This document shows positions 8,335 through 16,715 of a DNA stretch of 32,691 bases, in pieces. The stretch is from contig NZ_JAMTDQ010000021.1 in assembly GCF_023806635.1 (NCBI RefSeq), positions 1 through 32,691 of the forward strand, given 5' to 3'. The translations under genes were made by a program, and so were the position numbers. Under the pieces are notes generated by a model, which worked only from the letters and a program-made list of their open reading frames with translations, ran no database searches and was not told where the DNA came from. Position 1 is the stretch's first letter. Each line of letters starts with the position of its first letter. This DNA comes from Accumulibacter sp. (GTDB lineage: Bacteria > Pseudomonadota > Gammaproteobacteria > Burkholderiales > Rhodocyclaceae).

Positions 8335-9504
8335 ATGATCGAGTTCGACTACTGGCAGTTGCTGCTCTTCCCGCTCTTCTTCGGCCTCGGCTGGCTGGCG
8401 GCACGGATCGACATCCGCCACTTGGTGCGCGAGTCGCGCGCACTGCCGCGTTCGTACTTCCAGGGTCTCAACTTTCTCCTCAATGCGCAGCCCGACCGCG
8501 CCATCGAGGCTTTCGTCGAGGCGGTCAAGGTCGATCCGCAGACGATCGAACTGCACTTCGCGCTCGGCAGCCTGTTCCGCCGGCGCGGCGAAACCGATCG
8601 CGCGATCCGCATGCACCAGAATCTGATCGAGCGCGAGGACCTGAAGCAGGAGCTGAAGCTGCAGGCGCTGGCCGAACTCGGGCAGGACTATCTCAAGGCA
8701 GGCTTGCTCGATCGCGCGGAAGCGGTTTTCGACAAGCTGCGTGACTCCGAGCTTGGCGAAGAGGCGAAGCGCAACCTGCTCGAGATCTATCAGCTCGAGA
8801 AACATTGGGAGAAGGCGATCGCGATCGCTTCGGAACTGCCGGATTTCGCCTCGCACAAGGAAATCGCCGAGTACCATTGCGAGCTGGCGGCAGCCGAGAT
8901 GATCCGTTCGCGCCGCGATCTCGCCGCCGGCTACCTGCGGACGGCACTCGAGCGCAATCGCAAGTGTGTTCGCGCGAGCCTGCTTTGGGGCGACATGCTG
9001 TTGCAGGAAGAGCAGTGGGAGGCAGCCATCGAGTCCTGGCAGCGAATCGAGCAGCAGGACCCGGCATACCTGGCTCTGGTGGCACAGCGCCTGCTTGGCG
9101 CCTTCCGCAAGCTCGACCGGCGGGATGCCGGCCTGCGACTGCTGCGCGGCTATCTCGAGCACTACCCGTCGCTCGACCTGCTGGATGTGGTCTTTCAGCT
9201 CGTCCTCGAGGGCGATGGAGCGGCGGCCGCCTACGATCTGGTGCGTGACGAGCTGAAGCGGAACCCGACGCTGCTGGGCTTCGACAAGCTTCTCGAGGCG
9301 AGACTATTGCTCGCCACTGCCGAGAGTCGTTCCGACCTCGAACTGGCGAAAGGCATCGTGCAGACCTATACGCGCCGCCTGGCGCGCTATCGGTGCGATA
9401 ATTGCGGCTTCAAGGCGCGCCAGTTCTACTGGCGCTGCCCGGCCTGCGGCGGCTGGGAGACCTATTCTCCAAAGCGCAGCGAAGAGTTCGACCTGACACC
9501 TTAG
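8335..9504 (+). CDS. lapB: Lipopolysaccharide assembly protein B (YciM/LapB)
   Basis: Inner-membrane-anchored regulator of LPS synthesis; in E. coli LapB directs FtsH to degrade LpxC. The 389 residues begin with a hydrophobic helix (about 6-22: YWQLLLFPLFFGLGWLA), followed by RIDIRHLVRE and a run of tetratricopeptide repeats. The C-terminus is a rubredoxin-like zinc site with Cys354, Cys357, Cys368 and Cys371 (RYRCDNCG and RCPACGG). The complete metal site suggests a functional protein. GGAAAG at 8321-8326 is eight bases before ATG 8335. lapA, normally directly upstream, is absent. The downstream heptose genes hldA and hldD fit an LPS cluster. Confidence 0.94.
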   Translation: MIEFDYWQLLLFPLFFGLGWLAARIDIRHLVRESRALPRSYFQGLNFLLNAQPDRAIEAFVEAVKVDPQTIELHFALGSLFRRRGETDRAIRMHQNLIEREDLKQELKLQALAELGQDYLKAGLLDRAEAVFDKLRDSELGEEAKRNLLEIYQLEKHWEKAIAIASELPDFASHKEIAEYHCELAAAEMIRSRRDLAAGYLRTALERNRKCVRASLLWGDMLLQEEQWEAAIESWQRIEQQDPAYLALVAQRLLGAFRKLDRRDAGLRLLRGYLEHYPSLDLLDVVFQLVLEGDGAAAAYDLVRDELKRNPTLLGFDKLLEARLLLATAESRSDLELAKGIVQTYTRRLARYRCDNCGFKARQFYWRCPACGGWETYSPKRSEEFDLTP

Positions 9505-9586
9505 GAGTCTCCCTTGCATTCATCCTTGCCCGCGGCGCGCGGCGCCGGGCTGGCATGGCATCGGGCTGCGCCCGCTCGGAGCGTCG

Positions 9587-10519
9587 ATGCGGCTGCCTGA
9601 TCTGTCGGCGGCGCGCCTGCTGATCGTCGGCGACGTCATGCTCGACCGCTACTGGTTCGGCGATGTCGCGCGCATCTCGCCCGAGGCGCCGGTGCCCGTG
9701 GTCCGCATCGGCCGCAGCGAAGAGCGGCCGGGTGGCGCGGCGAACGTCGCACGCAACGTCGCCGCGCTGGGGGCGCGCGCCTCGCTGCTGTCGGTCGTCG
9801 GCGATGACGAGGCGGGCCGCAGCCTGCAGCAGTTGCTGGCGGCGAGCGGCATCGACGTCAGCCTGCATGTCGATCCGGCGATCAGCACGACGGTCAAGCT
9901 GCGTGTGGTCGGCCGCCAGCAGCAGCTGTTGCGCATCGACTTCGAGACCTGGCCATCGCACGAGGTCCTGCGCGCCAAACTGGCCGAGTTCGCCGTCCGG
10001 GTGGCCGACTGTGACGCGGTTGTTCTCTCCGACTATGGCAAGGGAGGCCTGACGCACATCGGCGAGATGATCCGGCTGGCCAACGCAGCCGGCAAGCAGG
10101 TTCTGGTTGACCCGAAGGGCGACGATTTCTCGAAGTATGCCGGCGCAACGGTGGTGACGCCGAACCGTGCCGAATTGCGGACCGTCGTTGGCCGCTGGCA
10201 GGACGAGGACGAACTGGCTCGCAGGGCGACAGCCTTGCGCGAGCAGTTGCAGCTTGACGCCTTGCTGGTGACGCGCAGTGAAGAAGGAATGTCGCTCTTC
10301 CACCGCTCGGGTCCGATCCACGAGAAGGCGGTGGCGCGGGAAGTCTTCGACGTCTCGGGTGCCGGTGACACGGTGATCGCCACCCTGGCAGTGATGCTCG
10401 CCTGCGGCGCTGGCTGGCCGGACGCGGTGCATGCGGCGAACGTCGCCGCTGGGCTGGTCGTCGGCAAGCTGGGGACTGCCGTGGTCGAGGGCGGCGAGCT
10501 GGCGGCCGCGGTGAAGTGA
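9587..10519 (+). CDS. hldA: D-glycero-beta-D-manno-heptose-7-phosphate kinase (kinase domain only)
   Basis: PfkB/ribokinase-family kinase that phosphorylates heptose 7-phosphate at C1 on the way to ADP-heptose for the LPS inner core. The 310 residues match only the N-terminal half of the E. coli bifunctional HldE (RfaE domain I). Motifs are LIVGDVMLDRYWFGDV, RPGGAANVARNVAALG and the anion-hole/base motif DVSGAGDT, with catalytic Asp261. The nucleotidyltransferase half (RfaE domain II) is not attached and is not in the window, so it should be a separate gene. This split is common in Betaproteobacteria. GGAG at 9578-9581 lies five bases from ATG 9587. The stop lies inside a pentanucleotide repeat that leads into hldD. 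Confidence 0.93.
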   Translation: MRLPDLSAARLLIVGDVMLDRYWFGDVARISPEAPVPVVRIGRSEERPGGAANVARNVAALGARASLLSVVGDDEAGRSLQQLLAASGIDVSLHVDPAISTTVKLRVVGRQQQLLRIDFETWPSHEVLRAKLAEFAVRVADCDAVVLSDYGKGGLTHIGEMIRLANAAGKQVLVDPKGDDFSKYAGATVVTPNRAELRTVVGRWQDEDELARRATALREQLQLDALLVTRSEEGMSLFHRSGPIHEKAVAREVFDVSGAGDTVIATLAVMLACGAGWPDAVHAANVAAGLVVGKLGTAVVEGGELAAAVK

Positions 10520-10534
10520 AGTGAAGTGAGGTGA
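10511..10534 (+). repeat. GTGAA tandem pentanucleotide array at the hldA stop / hldD ribosome site
   Basis: Three copies of GTGAA are followed by the variants GTGAG and GTGA. The first copy carries the end of hldA (GTG AAG TGA). The last supplies the hldD Shine-Dalgarno GAGGTGA at 10528-10534, four bases before ATG 10539. Because the unit contains TGA, stops occur whenever the repeat is read through. Changes in copy number would alter spacing between the two genes without changing the hldD site. Confidence 0.7.
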
Positions 10535-10538
10535 TTCC

Positions 10539-11543
10539 ATGTACACCATCGTCACCGGCGCTGCCGGCTTCATCGGCGCCAATCTCGTCAGGGCGCTGAA
10601 CGAGCGCGGCGTGCGCCGGATCATTGCCGTCGACAACCTGACACGGGCCGACAAGTTCCGCAACCTGGTCGATTGCGACATTGCCGACTACCTCGACAAG
10701 CAGGAGTTCATCGATCGCCTGCTGGCCGGCCATTTCGACGGCGACGTCGACGCCATCCTGCATCAGGGCGCATGCTCCGACACCATGGAAGGCGATGGTC
10801 GCTACATGATGGAGAACAACTACCGCTACTCGCTCGGCATCCTCGACTGGTGCCTGGACCAGGAGGTGCCGTTGCTCTATGCATCGAGCGCGGCAACCTA
10901 CGGCGGCGGCCGGGTTTTCAGCGAGGAGCGGGCGCACGAGGCACCACTGAACGTCTACGGCTACTCGAAGTTCCTCTTCGACCAGATCGTCCGCCAGAGG
11001 TTGACCGTGAACGGTTCGTCGAGCTCGCAGGTGGTCGGGTTTCGCTACTTCAACGTCTATGGACCGCGCGAGTCGCACAAGGGGCGAATGGCGTCGGTGG
11101 CCTTCCACCACTACCACCAGTTTCGCAGCGATGGCAAGGTCAGGCTCTTCGCCGGTTGTGACGGTCATGCCGACGGCGAGCAGCGGCGCGACTTCGTGTC
11201 CGTCGATGACGTCGTCCGCGTCAACCTTTTCTTCCTCGACCACCCTGAGCGCTCGGGTATCTTCAACGTCGGTACGGGGCGCGCGCAGACCTTCAACGAG
11301 TTGGCGGTGGCGAACGTCAATGCCTGCCGGGCGCTTGCCGGTGACGATCCGCTGCCGCTGGCGGAACTGGTCGGGCAGGGATTGATCGAATATGTCCCTT
11401 TTCCGGCGGATCTCAGGGGCCGCTACCAGAGTTTCACCGAGGCCGATTTGACGAAGTTGCGCCGGGCTGGCTATCAGGCGAACTTTGCCGACGTCGGCGA
11501 GGGCGTTGCACGATATGTCGACTGGTTGCATGCACATGGTTGA
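10539..11543 (+). CDS. hldD: ADP-L-glycero-D-manno-heptose 6-epimerase
   Basis: Extended short-chain dehydrogenase that epimerises ADP-D,D-heptose to ADP-L,D-heptose, the donor for LPS inner core. The 334 residues start with a nucleotide-binding Rossmann motif [12 protein letters not shown]. They continue with [12 protein letters not shown], the substrate-region [18 protein letters not shown] and the catalytic pair Tyr140/Lys144 in YGYSK. The [16 protein letters not shown] segment is typical of HldD. A strong Shine-Dalgarno is formed by the upstream repeat. The gene end overlaps the start of cysM by eight bases. Together with hldA and lapB it makes this an LPS core supply cluster. Confidence 0.96.
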   Translation: MYTIVTGAAGFIGANLVRALNERGVRRIIAVDNLTRADKFRNLVDCDIADYLDKQEFIDRLLAGHFDGDVDAILHQGACSDTMEGDGRYMMENNYRYSLGILDWCLDQEVPLLYASSAATYGGGRVFSEERAHEAPLNVYGYSKFLFDQIVRQRLTVNGSSSSQVVGFRYFNVYGPRESHKGRMASVAFHHYHQFRSDGKVRLFAGCDGHADGEQRRDFVSVDDVVRVNLFFLDHPERSGIFNVGTGRAQTFNELAVANVNACRALAGDDPLPLAELVGQGLIEYVPFPADLRGRYQSFTEADLTKLRRAGYQANFADVGEGVARYVDWLHAHG

Positions 11544-12435
11544 GACCCTCGAGGAACAGGTTGGCGGTACGCCACTGGTGATCCTGAAACGCCTGCCGGG
11601 CGTGCTTGGCGCAGCGCGCGGCAACCGCATCCTGGCGAAACTCGAGGGCAACAATCCGGCCGGATCGGTCAAGGATCGTCCGGCGCTGTCGATGATCGCG
11701 CGCGCCGAACGTCGCGGCGACATCCGGCCCGGCGACACGCTGATCGAGGCGACCTCGGGCAATACCGGTATCGCGCTGGCAATGGTGGCCGCCGCGCGCG
11801 GCTACCGGATGTTGTTGGTGATGCCCGAGAACCAGAGCGTCGAGCGGCGGCAGACGATGCGTGCCTTTGGCGCCGAACTGGTGCTGACGCCGCGCGATGG
11901 CGGTATGGAACTGGCGCGCGACATTGCCGAGGGCATGCAAAGGGACGGTCGCGGCATCATCCTCGACCAGTTTGCCAATCCCGACAATCCGCTGGCGCAC
12001 TATGAGGGCACCGGCCCGGAACTGTGGCGGCAGACGGCCGGCGACATCACCCATTTCGTCAGCAGCATGGGAACCACCGGGACGATCATGGGCGTCTCGC
12101 GTTATCTCAAGGAACGGAGCCCGGCGATCTGCATCGTCGGCTGCCAGCCGGAGGACGGTTCGCAGATCCCCGGGATCCGCAAGTGGCCGGAGGCCTACCT
12201 GCCGAAGATCTTCGACCGCACGCGGGTTGATCGTGTCGAGTCGGTGTCACAGGACGCAGCGGAAGAGATGACCCGCCGCCTGGCGCGCGAGGAGGGCATC
12301 TTCGCCGGCATCTCCTCGGGTGGTGCGCTCACCGTTGCCCTGCGGCTGGCGGCTGAAGTCGAGAATGCAACGATCGTCAGCATCGTCTGCGACCGTGGTG
12401 ACCGCTACCTGTCGACCGGCGTCTTCCCGGCCTGA
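11536..12435 (+). CDS. cysM: Cysteine synthase B (O-acetylserine sulfhydrylase B)
   Basis: PLP-dependent beta-replacement enzyme that makes cysteine from O-acetylserine and sulfide or thiosulfate. The 299 residues show the lysine motif [12 protein letters not shown] (Schiff-base Lys46), the substrate loop [12 protein letters not shown], the phosphate-binding run [11 protein letters not shown] and the C-terminal ISSGGAL. KDRPA and the short length favour CysM over CysK. The first conserved block reads GGTPLV rather than the usual GNTPLV. Possible starts are ATG 11515, 11530 and 11536; I chose 11536 because homologues begin about ten residues before this block. The start overlaps the hldD stop, so the two are probably translationally coupled. 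Confidence 0.93.
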   Translation: MVETLEEQVGGTPLVILKRLPGVLGAARGNRILAKLEGNNPAGSVKDRPALSMIARAERRGDIRPGDTLIEATSGNTGIALAMVAAARGYRMLLVMPENQSVERRQTMRAFGAELVLTPRDGGMELARDIAEGMQRDGRGIILDQFANPDNPLAHYEGTGPELWRQTAGDITHFVSSMGTTGTIMGVSRYLKERSPAICIVGCQPEDGSQIPGIRKWPEAYLPKIFDRTRVDRVESVSQDAAEEMTRRLAREEGIFAGISSGGALTVALRLAAEVENATIVSIVCDRGDRYLSTGVFPA

Positions 12436-12444
12436 AGGCGGTCG

Positions 12445-13230
12445 ATGAAACCGGTTCTCGCCTTCGACATCGAGACGGTTCCGGACGTCGCGGGCCTGCG
12501 CCGCTTGCACCTGCTCGATCCGGGCCTGTCCGACGAGGAAGTCGCCGAACTCGCGTTCCAGCGGCGGCGGGCGGCGACCGGCAACGACTTCCTGCCCTTG
12601 CACCTGCAGCGGGTGGTGGTGATTTCCTGTGCGCTGCGTTCGGGCAGGGATTTCCGTGTCTGGTCGCTGGCCGCACCCGAACTGGGCGAGGCGGAGATCA
12701 TCCAGCGTTTCTTCGACGGCGTGGAGAAGTTCACGCCGCAACTGTTGTCCTGGAATGGAGGTGGCTTCGACCTACCCGTACTGCACTATCGGGGGCTGAT
12801 TCACGGGCTGGTCGCTCCTCGCTATTGGGACCTCGGCGATGGTGATCACGCCGACAGTCGCGATTTCAAGTGGAACAACTACATCAGCCGCTATCACACC
12901 CGTCACCTTGATCTGATGGACCTTCTGGCACTCTATCAGCCGCGTGCCGCCGTCCCGTTGGACGAACTGGCGAGGCTTATCGGCTTCCCCGGCAAGCTCG
13001 GGATGGATGGCAGCAAGGTGTGGCAGGCATGGCAGGAAGGTCGCTGTGCCGAGATTCGCGACTACTGCGAGACCGACGCGGTCAATACCTATCTCGTCGG
13101 AGTCCGCTTTCGCTTGATGCGCGGCGAGATCTCCGCCGGTGAATACGAGCAGGAGCAGGTGTGCGTGCGCGCTGCCGTCCAGCGACTTGACAAGCTGCAC
13201 TGGCGCGAGTTCCTCGCTGCGTGGACCTAG
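12445..13230 (+). CDS. Predicted PolB-like 3'-5' exonuclease
   Basis: A stand-alone DEDD-superfamily 3'-5' exonuclease of the DNA-polymerase-B-exonuclease-like family, 261 residues. The three exonuclease motifs are present: FDIET (Asp8, Glu10), SWNGGGFDLPVL (Asp109) and YCETDAVNTY (Tyr207, Asp211). It follows that the protein probably binds two metal ions and degrades single-stranded DNA ends or RNA, but its physiological substrate is unknown. ATG 12445 is preceded by AAGG at 12435-12438, overlapping the cysM stop, so it is likely co-transcribed with cysM. No polymerase domain is attached. Confidence 0.88.
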   Translation: MKPVLAFDIETVPDVAGLRRLHLLDPGLSDEEVAELAFQRRRAATGNDFLPLHLQRVVVISCALRSGRDFRVWSLAAPELGEAEIIQRFFDGVEKFTPQLLSWNGGGFDLPVLHYRGLIHGLVAPRYWDLGDGDHADSRDFKWNNYISRYHTRHLDLMDLLALYQPRAAVPLDELARLIGFPGKLGMDGSKVWQAWQEGRCAEIRDYCETDAVNTYLVGVRFRLMRGEISAGEYEQEQVCVRAAVQRLDKLHWREFLAAWT

Positions 13231-13326
13231 CGAGGGTGCAGCTGTCTGCAGCGGTAGTGATGCGGATCAGGGGGGGGCACTCCCGGCAAGGCGGCGCCGG
13301 TCTCATCTCGCGCTCGTGGTTGGCGT

Positions 13327-13342
13327 GTGTGAATCGTCACAC
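13327..13342. promoter_or_regulatory. Perfect GTGTGA-N4-TCACAC palindrome upstream of the binding-protein gene
   Basis: The two 6-base arms GTGTGA and TCACAC flank ATCG, about 48 bases before the start of the downstream periplasmic binding-protein gene. The half-sites resemble those of CRP/FNR-family regulators, but those use TGA-N6-TCA, and here the spacing is N4. The site may be an operator of another dimeric regulator or a small hairpin. I could not place a convincing -35/-10 pair nearby. Confidence 0.35.
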
Positions 13343-13389
13343 TCGAGGTGCTTCCTTTCTCTTATTGTTGCGTTTTCGGGAGGAATCCG

Positions 13390-14250
13390 ATGCGGCTGCA
13401 TCACTCGTGGCGCTGGCTCGTGGCGAGCCTGTTCCTGTCGCTGACGCCGCTGGTGCAGGCGGCGGGGACTCTGGACAAGATCAAGGCGAGCCGGACCATC
13501 GCGCTCGGTTACCGGGACTCGTCGATCCCCTTCTCGTACACCGGCAACGACAACCAGCCCTGGGGCTACTCGGTGGACCTGTGCACGCGTGTCGCCGCCG
13601 CGGTAGCCCGGCAATTGGGTCTCGATGAACTGCAGTTGCTCTGGGTTGCGGTGACGCCGGAGACGCGGATCACGAAACTGAAGTCCGGCGAGATCGACCT
13701 CGAATGCGGTTCGACGACGGCGTCCCTGTCGCGCATGCAGGAGGTGGACTTCAGTCTGCCGATCTTCGTCGATGGCGCTGCGTATCTCTCGCGGCGTGCG
13801 GCGGGAATCAGGCGCCTCGAGGATCTGGCCGGGAGGAAGATCGCCGTCGCCGGCGGAACGACGAGCGAGCGGATGCTCGCCGCTGCGCTGGCGCAGCATC
13901 GCATCAGCGCGGAACTGGTCCTGGTCAGCGACCACCAGCACGGGCTGGCCGCGCTCTTGCAGGGCAGGGCAGACGCCTATGCCTCGGACCGCGCGCTGCT
14001 GATCGGTCTGGCGCTCGATTCGGGCAGCCAGACCGACTGGACGATTGGTCCCGAGACCCTCTCCTATGAGCCCTATGCGCTGATGACGCGGCGCAACGAC
14101 GCCGATTTTCGCCTGGTGGTGAACTCGGTGCTGGCACGGCTGTCGCGCAGCCGCGAGATCTACGACATTTACGATCGGTGGTTTGGCCATCTTGCCAAAC
14201 CGGGCGCGCGGCTGGACAACCTGTATTATCTGAACGGTCTGCCGGAGTAG
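13390..14250 (+). CDS. Periplasmic amino-acid-type ABC substrate-binding protein (SBP_bac_3 family)
   Basis: Exported family 3 solute-binding protein of 286 residues. It starts with a signal peptide: basic MRLHHSWRW, hydrophobic LVASLFLSLTPL, and a cleavage site after LVQA. The mature part shows the family pattern: TIALGYRDSSIPFSYT, GYSVDLCTRVA, ITKLKSGEIDLECGSTT, VDFSLPIFVDGA, IAVAGGTTSERML and a C-terminal YDRWFGH. This resembles glutamate/aspartate-type binding proteins, but ligand specificity cannot be read from sequence. GGGAGGA at 13378-13384 fixes the start at ATG 13390 rather than an upstream in-frame codon. No permease or ATPase for uptake lies nearby, so it is an orphan that must share a transporter or act as a sensor. 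Confidence 0.88.
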   Translation: MRLHHSWRWLVASLFLSLTPLVQAAGTLDKIKASRTIALGYRDSSIPFSYTGNDNQPWGYSVDLCTRVAAAVARQLGLDELQLLWVAVTPETRITKLKSGEIDLECGSTTASLSRMQEVDFSLPIFVDGAAYLSRRAAGIRRLEDLAGRKIAVAGGTTSERMLAAALAQHRISAELVLVSDHQHGLAALLQGRADAYASDRALLIGLALDSGSQTDWTIGPETLSYEPYALMTRRNDADFRLVVNSVLARLSRSREIYDIYDRWFGHLAKPGARLDNLYYLNGLPE

Positions 14251-14380
14251 CCTGGCGCCCTTCAGGATGCAGCCCCCGAGCCGGAGGGTGCCGCGGTCCG
14301 AAGGAGGGCCCGGGATCTCGGGTCTGCGGGCGTTCGGGTACCGACCGGCTGCCACATTCTTGTAGAAATGGGGGTTGCAA

Positions 14381-14611
14381 ATGGAAGCTCTTCTGATCTG
14401 GCTTGGACGTGCGGTTGGCAGCGGCGGTCTGCTGGCGTGCGTCGTTGCGGTGGCGACGCGTCTGGCGGGAAAGCACCATCTCGCAGGCTTCGAGCTGCTG
14501 ACCTTGTTGCAGGGCGGGATGGCGGCGCTGGTCGCCGGCTGCTTCCTGTTGCTCGTGGTGCTCAGCGGACGCGGCAGGACGGGCGGCGCTGGTCTCTTCC
14601 GCGACCGGTAG
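14381..14611 (+). CDS. Small putative membrane protein (76 aa), function unknown
   Basis: I do not recognise this protein. It is 76 residues long with two predicted membrane segments, about 4-29 (LLIWLGRAVGSGGLLACVVAVA and on) and about 40-62 (LLTLLQGGMAALVAGCFLLLVV). A basic linker GKHHLAG joins them and a short basic tail follows. A G-run at 14370-14374 six bases before ATG 14381 could serve as a weak ribosome site; a TTG start at 14375 is also open. It sits between the orphan binding protein and the type I secretion genes on the same strand. The clean hydrophobic pattern favours a real gene, but no family support is available. Confidence 0.5.
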   Translation: MEALLIWLGRAVGSGGLLACVVAVATRLAGKHHLAGFELLTLLQGGMAALVAGCFLLLVVLSGRGRTGGAGLFRDR

Positions 14612-14923
14612 CCGGTTCGGTCGCTGAGAGCGCAGCTTGCATGCATGCGTTGTCCTGTCAGTCGAGATGCCGATCCCTGGCAAGGATGCATGCGCCGCGT
14701 GGCGGGTACAGATGCGCTGCCGTGCGACCCGTTCGGCGGAACGGACGGCCCGACGGGCGAAGCGCCTGCCGCTGCAGGGCTGGCTGTCGAATGGCGATTG
14801 TGTCATCATTGCCCCCTGGCGCAGCGCAGGTTCCTGGCCAGGGCGCCGTGGGCGCTGCTTGCCAGTGGCAGTTGAGGTTCGGACAGGCAAGGAGATGCCG
14901 AGTGTTATCAGGGAATGGAGGCG
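14612..14923. other. Intergenic region before the type I secretion operon
   Basis: About 310 bases without a convincing gene. The region contains a GCATGCATGC palindrome near 14639 and a purine-rich AAGGAG at 14889-14894 too far from the next start to act as its ribosome site. Open frames here encode Arg/Trp/Cys-rich translations that look like non-coding GC-rich sequence. A promoter for the secretion operon probably lies here, but I cannot point to a reliable -35/-10 pair. Confidence 0.5.
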
Positions 14924-16699
14924 ATGAGTAGGCCAGCACAGCAGCGCAGCGAGCTTGCCGAGGTGCTGCTGTCCTTCCGCCGGGCGTTCCTGACCGTCGG
15001 CAGCTTCAGCTTCTTCATCAACCTGCTGATGCTGACGCCGGCGATCTACATGCTGCAGATCTATGATCGTGCGCTCGGCAGCCGAAACGTCACGACGCTG
15101 CTGATGTTGACGCTGATCACGCTTGGTCTGTTCGGACTGATGTCGCTGCTCGAGTGGATCAGGTCGATGGTGCTGGTTCGGGTCGGTGCGCGTCTCGATC
15201 TCGACATCAACTCGCGTGTCTTCGATGCGACCTTCGAGCGCAATCTGCGCCAGGCGGGCCAGAATCCGGCGCAGGCACTGAGCGACCTCGCTTCCATGCG
15301 ACAGACGCTGACGGGTGCCGGCCTGATTGCCCTGACCGATGCGCCGTGGATGCCGATCTACGTCCTGGTGATCTACATGCTGCACGTGCAGCTCGGTATC
15401 TTTGCGCTGATCGGCGTGCTGCTGCTGGTCATCCTGGCTGTCATCAATGAACGGGTTTCGGCCGGGCCTCTGGGCGAGGCCCAGAAGCTGGCGATGGCCG
15501 CCAATGCGCAGGCCAACAACAATCTGCGCAACGCCGAGGTCATCGAGGCGATGGGAATGCTGCCGGCGATCCGCAGCCGCTGGTTCAAGCTGCACCAAAA
15601 ATTCCTGATGCAGCAGGCGGTTGCCAGCGATCGTGCGGGCGTGCTCAACGCCATCACCCGTTTCGTGCGCATTTCGATGCAGTCGCTGGCGCTCGGTTAT
15701 GGAGCGTTGCTGGCGATCGAGGGTGAGATCACGCCCGGCATGATGATCGCCGGCTCGATCATCATCGGCCGTGCGCTGGCGCCGGTCGAGGTGCTGATTG
15801 CCAACTGGAAACAGCTCGTGTCGGCACGCGCGGCCTACGGGCGCCTGGCCGAACTGCTGCAGGTCTATCCGGCGCGCGTTGCCGGCATGCCGCTGCCGCG
15901 ACCCGAGGGGGTCGTACTGGTGGAGAATGCGGCGACCGCGGCTCCCGGCAGCCGGGCACTGATCCTGAAGAACGTCAGCTTCAGCCTGAAAGCGGGCGAG
16001 GTCGTGGCGGTGATCGGTCCGAGTGCTTCCGGGAAGTCGACTCTCGCGCGCCTGCTGGTTGGCGTCTGGCCACCGCTGGCCGGCTCCGTACGGCTTGATG
16101 GTGCCGAGGTCTTCAAGTGGAACAAGGACGAGTTGGGCCGTCATCTCGGTTATCTGCCGCAGGACATCGAGTTGTTCGACGGGACTGTCGCCGAGAACAT
16201 CGCCCGTTTCGGCGACCTCGACTCCGAGAAGATCCTGGCGGCGGCGCAGGCTGCCGGTGTCCATGACCTGGTGCTGATGCTGCCGATGGGCTACGACACG
16301 CCGTTGGGCGACGGCGGCAACGCCCTTTCGGGTGGGCAGAAGCAGCGGATCGGGCTGGCCAGGGCGCTCTACGGCGACCCGGCGCTGATCGTCCTCGACG
16401 AGCCGAATTCGAATCTGGACGACCAGGGTGAAGCGGCGCTGGCGGAGACGCTGCGGCGCCTGAAGGCAGCCAAGCGTACCGTGGTGATCATCACGCACCG
16501 CATGAGCACGCTGGCCGTCGCCGACAGCATTCTGGTGATGCACGAAGGGACGGTGAAGCTGCACGGGCCACGTGATCAGGTTCTGGCGGCATTGCGCGCG
16601 GGGAACCCGACCGGCGCCGAGCGTCAGGGTGGCGCCGCTCGGCCGGCAGCGGTGGCGGTTGCCGCGAACACACCGGCGACGCCGCGCTTTGGCGCCTGA
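14924..16699 (+). CDS. Type I secretion ABC exporter, permease/ATPase (PrtD family)
   Basis: Inner-membrane ABC half-transporter that drives one-step secretion of unfolded substrates through a type I system. The roughly 591 residues begin with a membrane domain (about 1-310: SFSFFINLLMLTPAIYMLQIYDRAL and following helices). An ATPase domain comes next, with Walker A GPSASGKST (Lys371), signature LSGGQKQR, Walker B ALIVLDEP and the switch ITHR. There is no N-terminal peptidase or CLD domain, which matches the PrtD/AprD group that exports RTX and related proteins. ATG 14924 has GGAGG two bases upstream; ATG 14915 is also possible. The C-terminal tail after about residue 560 is Ala/Pro-rich. It is the first of three consecutive secretion genes. 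Confidence 0.92.
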   Translation: MSRPAQQRSELAEVLLSFRRAFLTVGSFSFFINLLMLTPAIYMLQIYDRALGSRNVTTLLMLTLITLGLFGLMSLLEWIRSMVLVRVGARLDLDINSRVFDATFERNLRQAGQNPAQALSDLASMRQTLTGAGLIALTDAPWMPIYVLVIYMLHVQLGIFALIGVLLLVILAVINERVSAGPLGEAQKLAMAANAQANNNLRNAEVIEAMGMLPAIRSRWFKLHQKFLMQQAVASDRAGVLNAITRFVRISMQSLALGYGALLAIEGEITPGMMIAGSIIIGRALAPVEVLIANWKQLVSARAAYGRLAELLQVYPARVAGMPLPRPEGVVLVENAATAAPGSRALILKNVSFSLKAGEVVAVIGPSASGKSTLARLLVGVWPPLAGSVRLDGAEVFKWNKDELGRHLGYLPQDIELFDGTVAENIARFGDLDSEKILAAAQAAGVHDLVLMLPMGYDTPLGDGGNALSGGQKQRIGLARALYGDPALIVLDEPNSNLDDQGEAALAETLRRLKAAKRTVVIITHRMSTLAVADSILVMHEGTVKLHGPRDQVLAALRAGNPTGAERQGGAARPAAVAVAANTPATPRFGA

Positions 16700-16715
16700 G
16701 GGAGCCGACAGGGAG

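Noticed and set aside
13327-13342. The GTGTGA/TCACAC palindrome as a genuine CRP or FNR site
   Set aside because: Both regulators need TGA-N6-TCA and the spacing here is N4; it is kept only as an unassigned operator candidate.
14637-14927. 96-residue frame ending in an ATGA overlap with the ABC exporter start, including a short leader-like MPSVIREWRR
   Set aside because: The translation is Arg/Cys/Trp-rich without family resemblance. The AAGGAG before the inner ATG 14895 has zero spacing, so a translated leader peptide is not supported.
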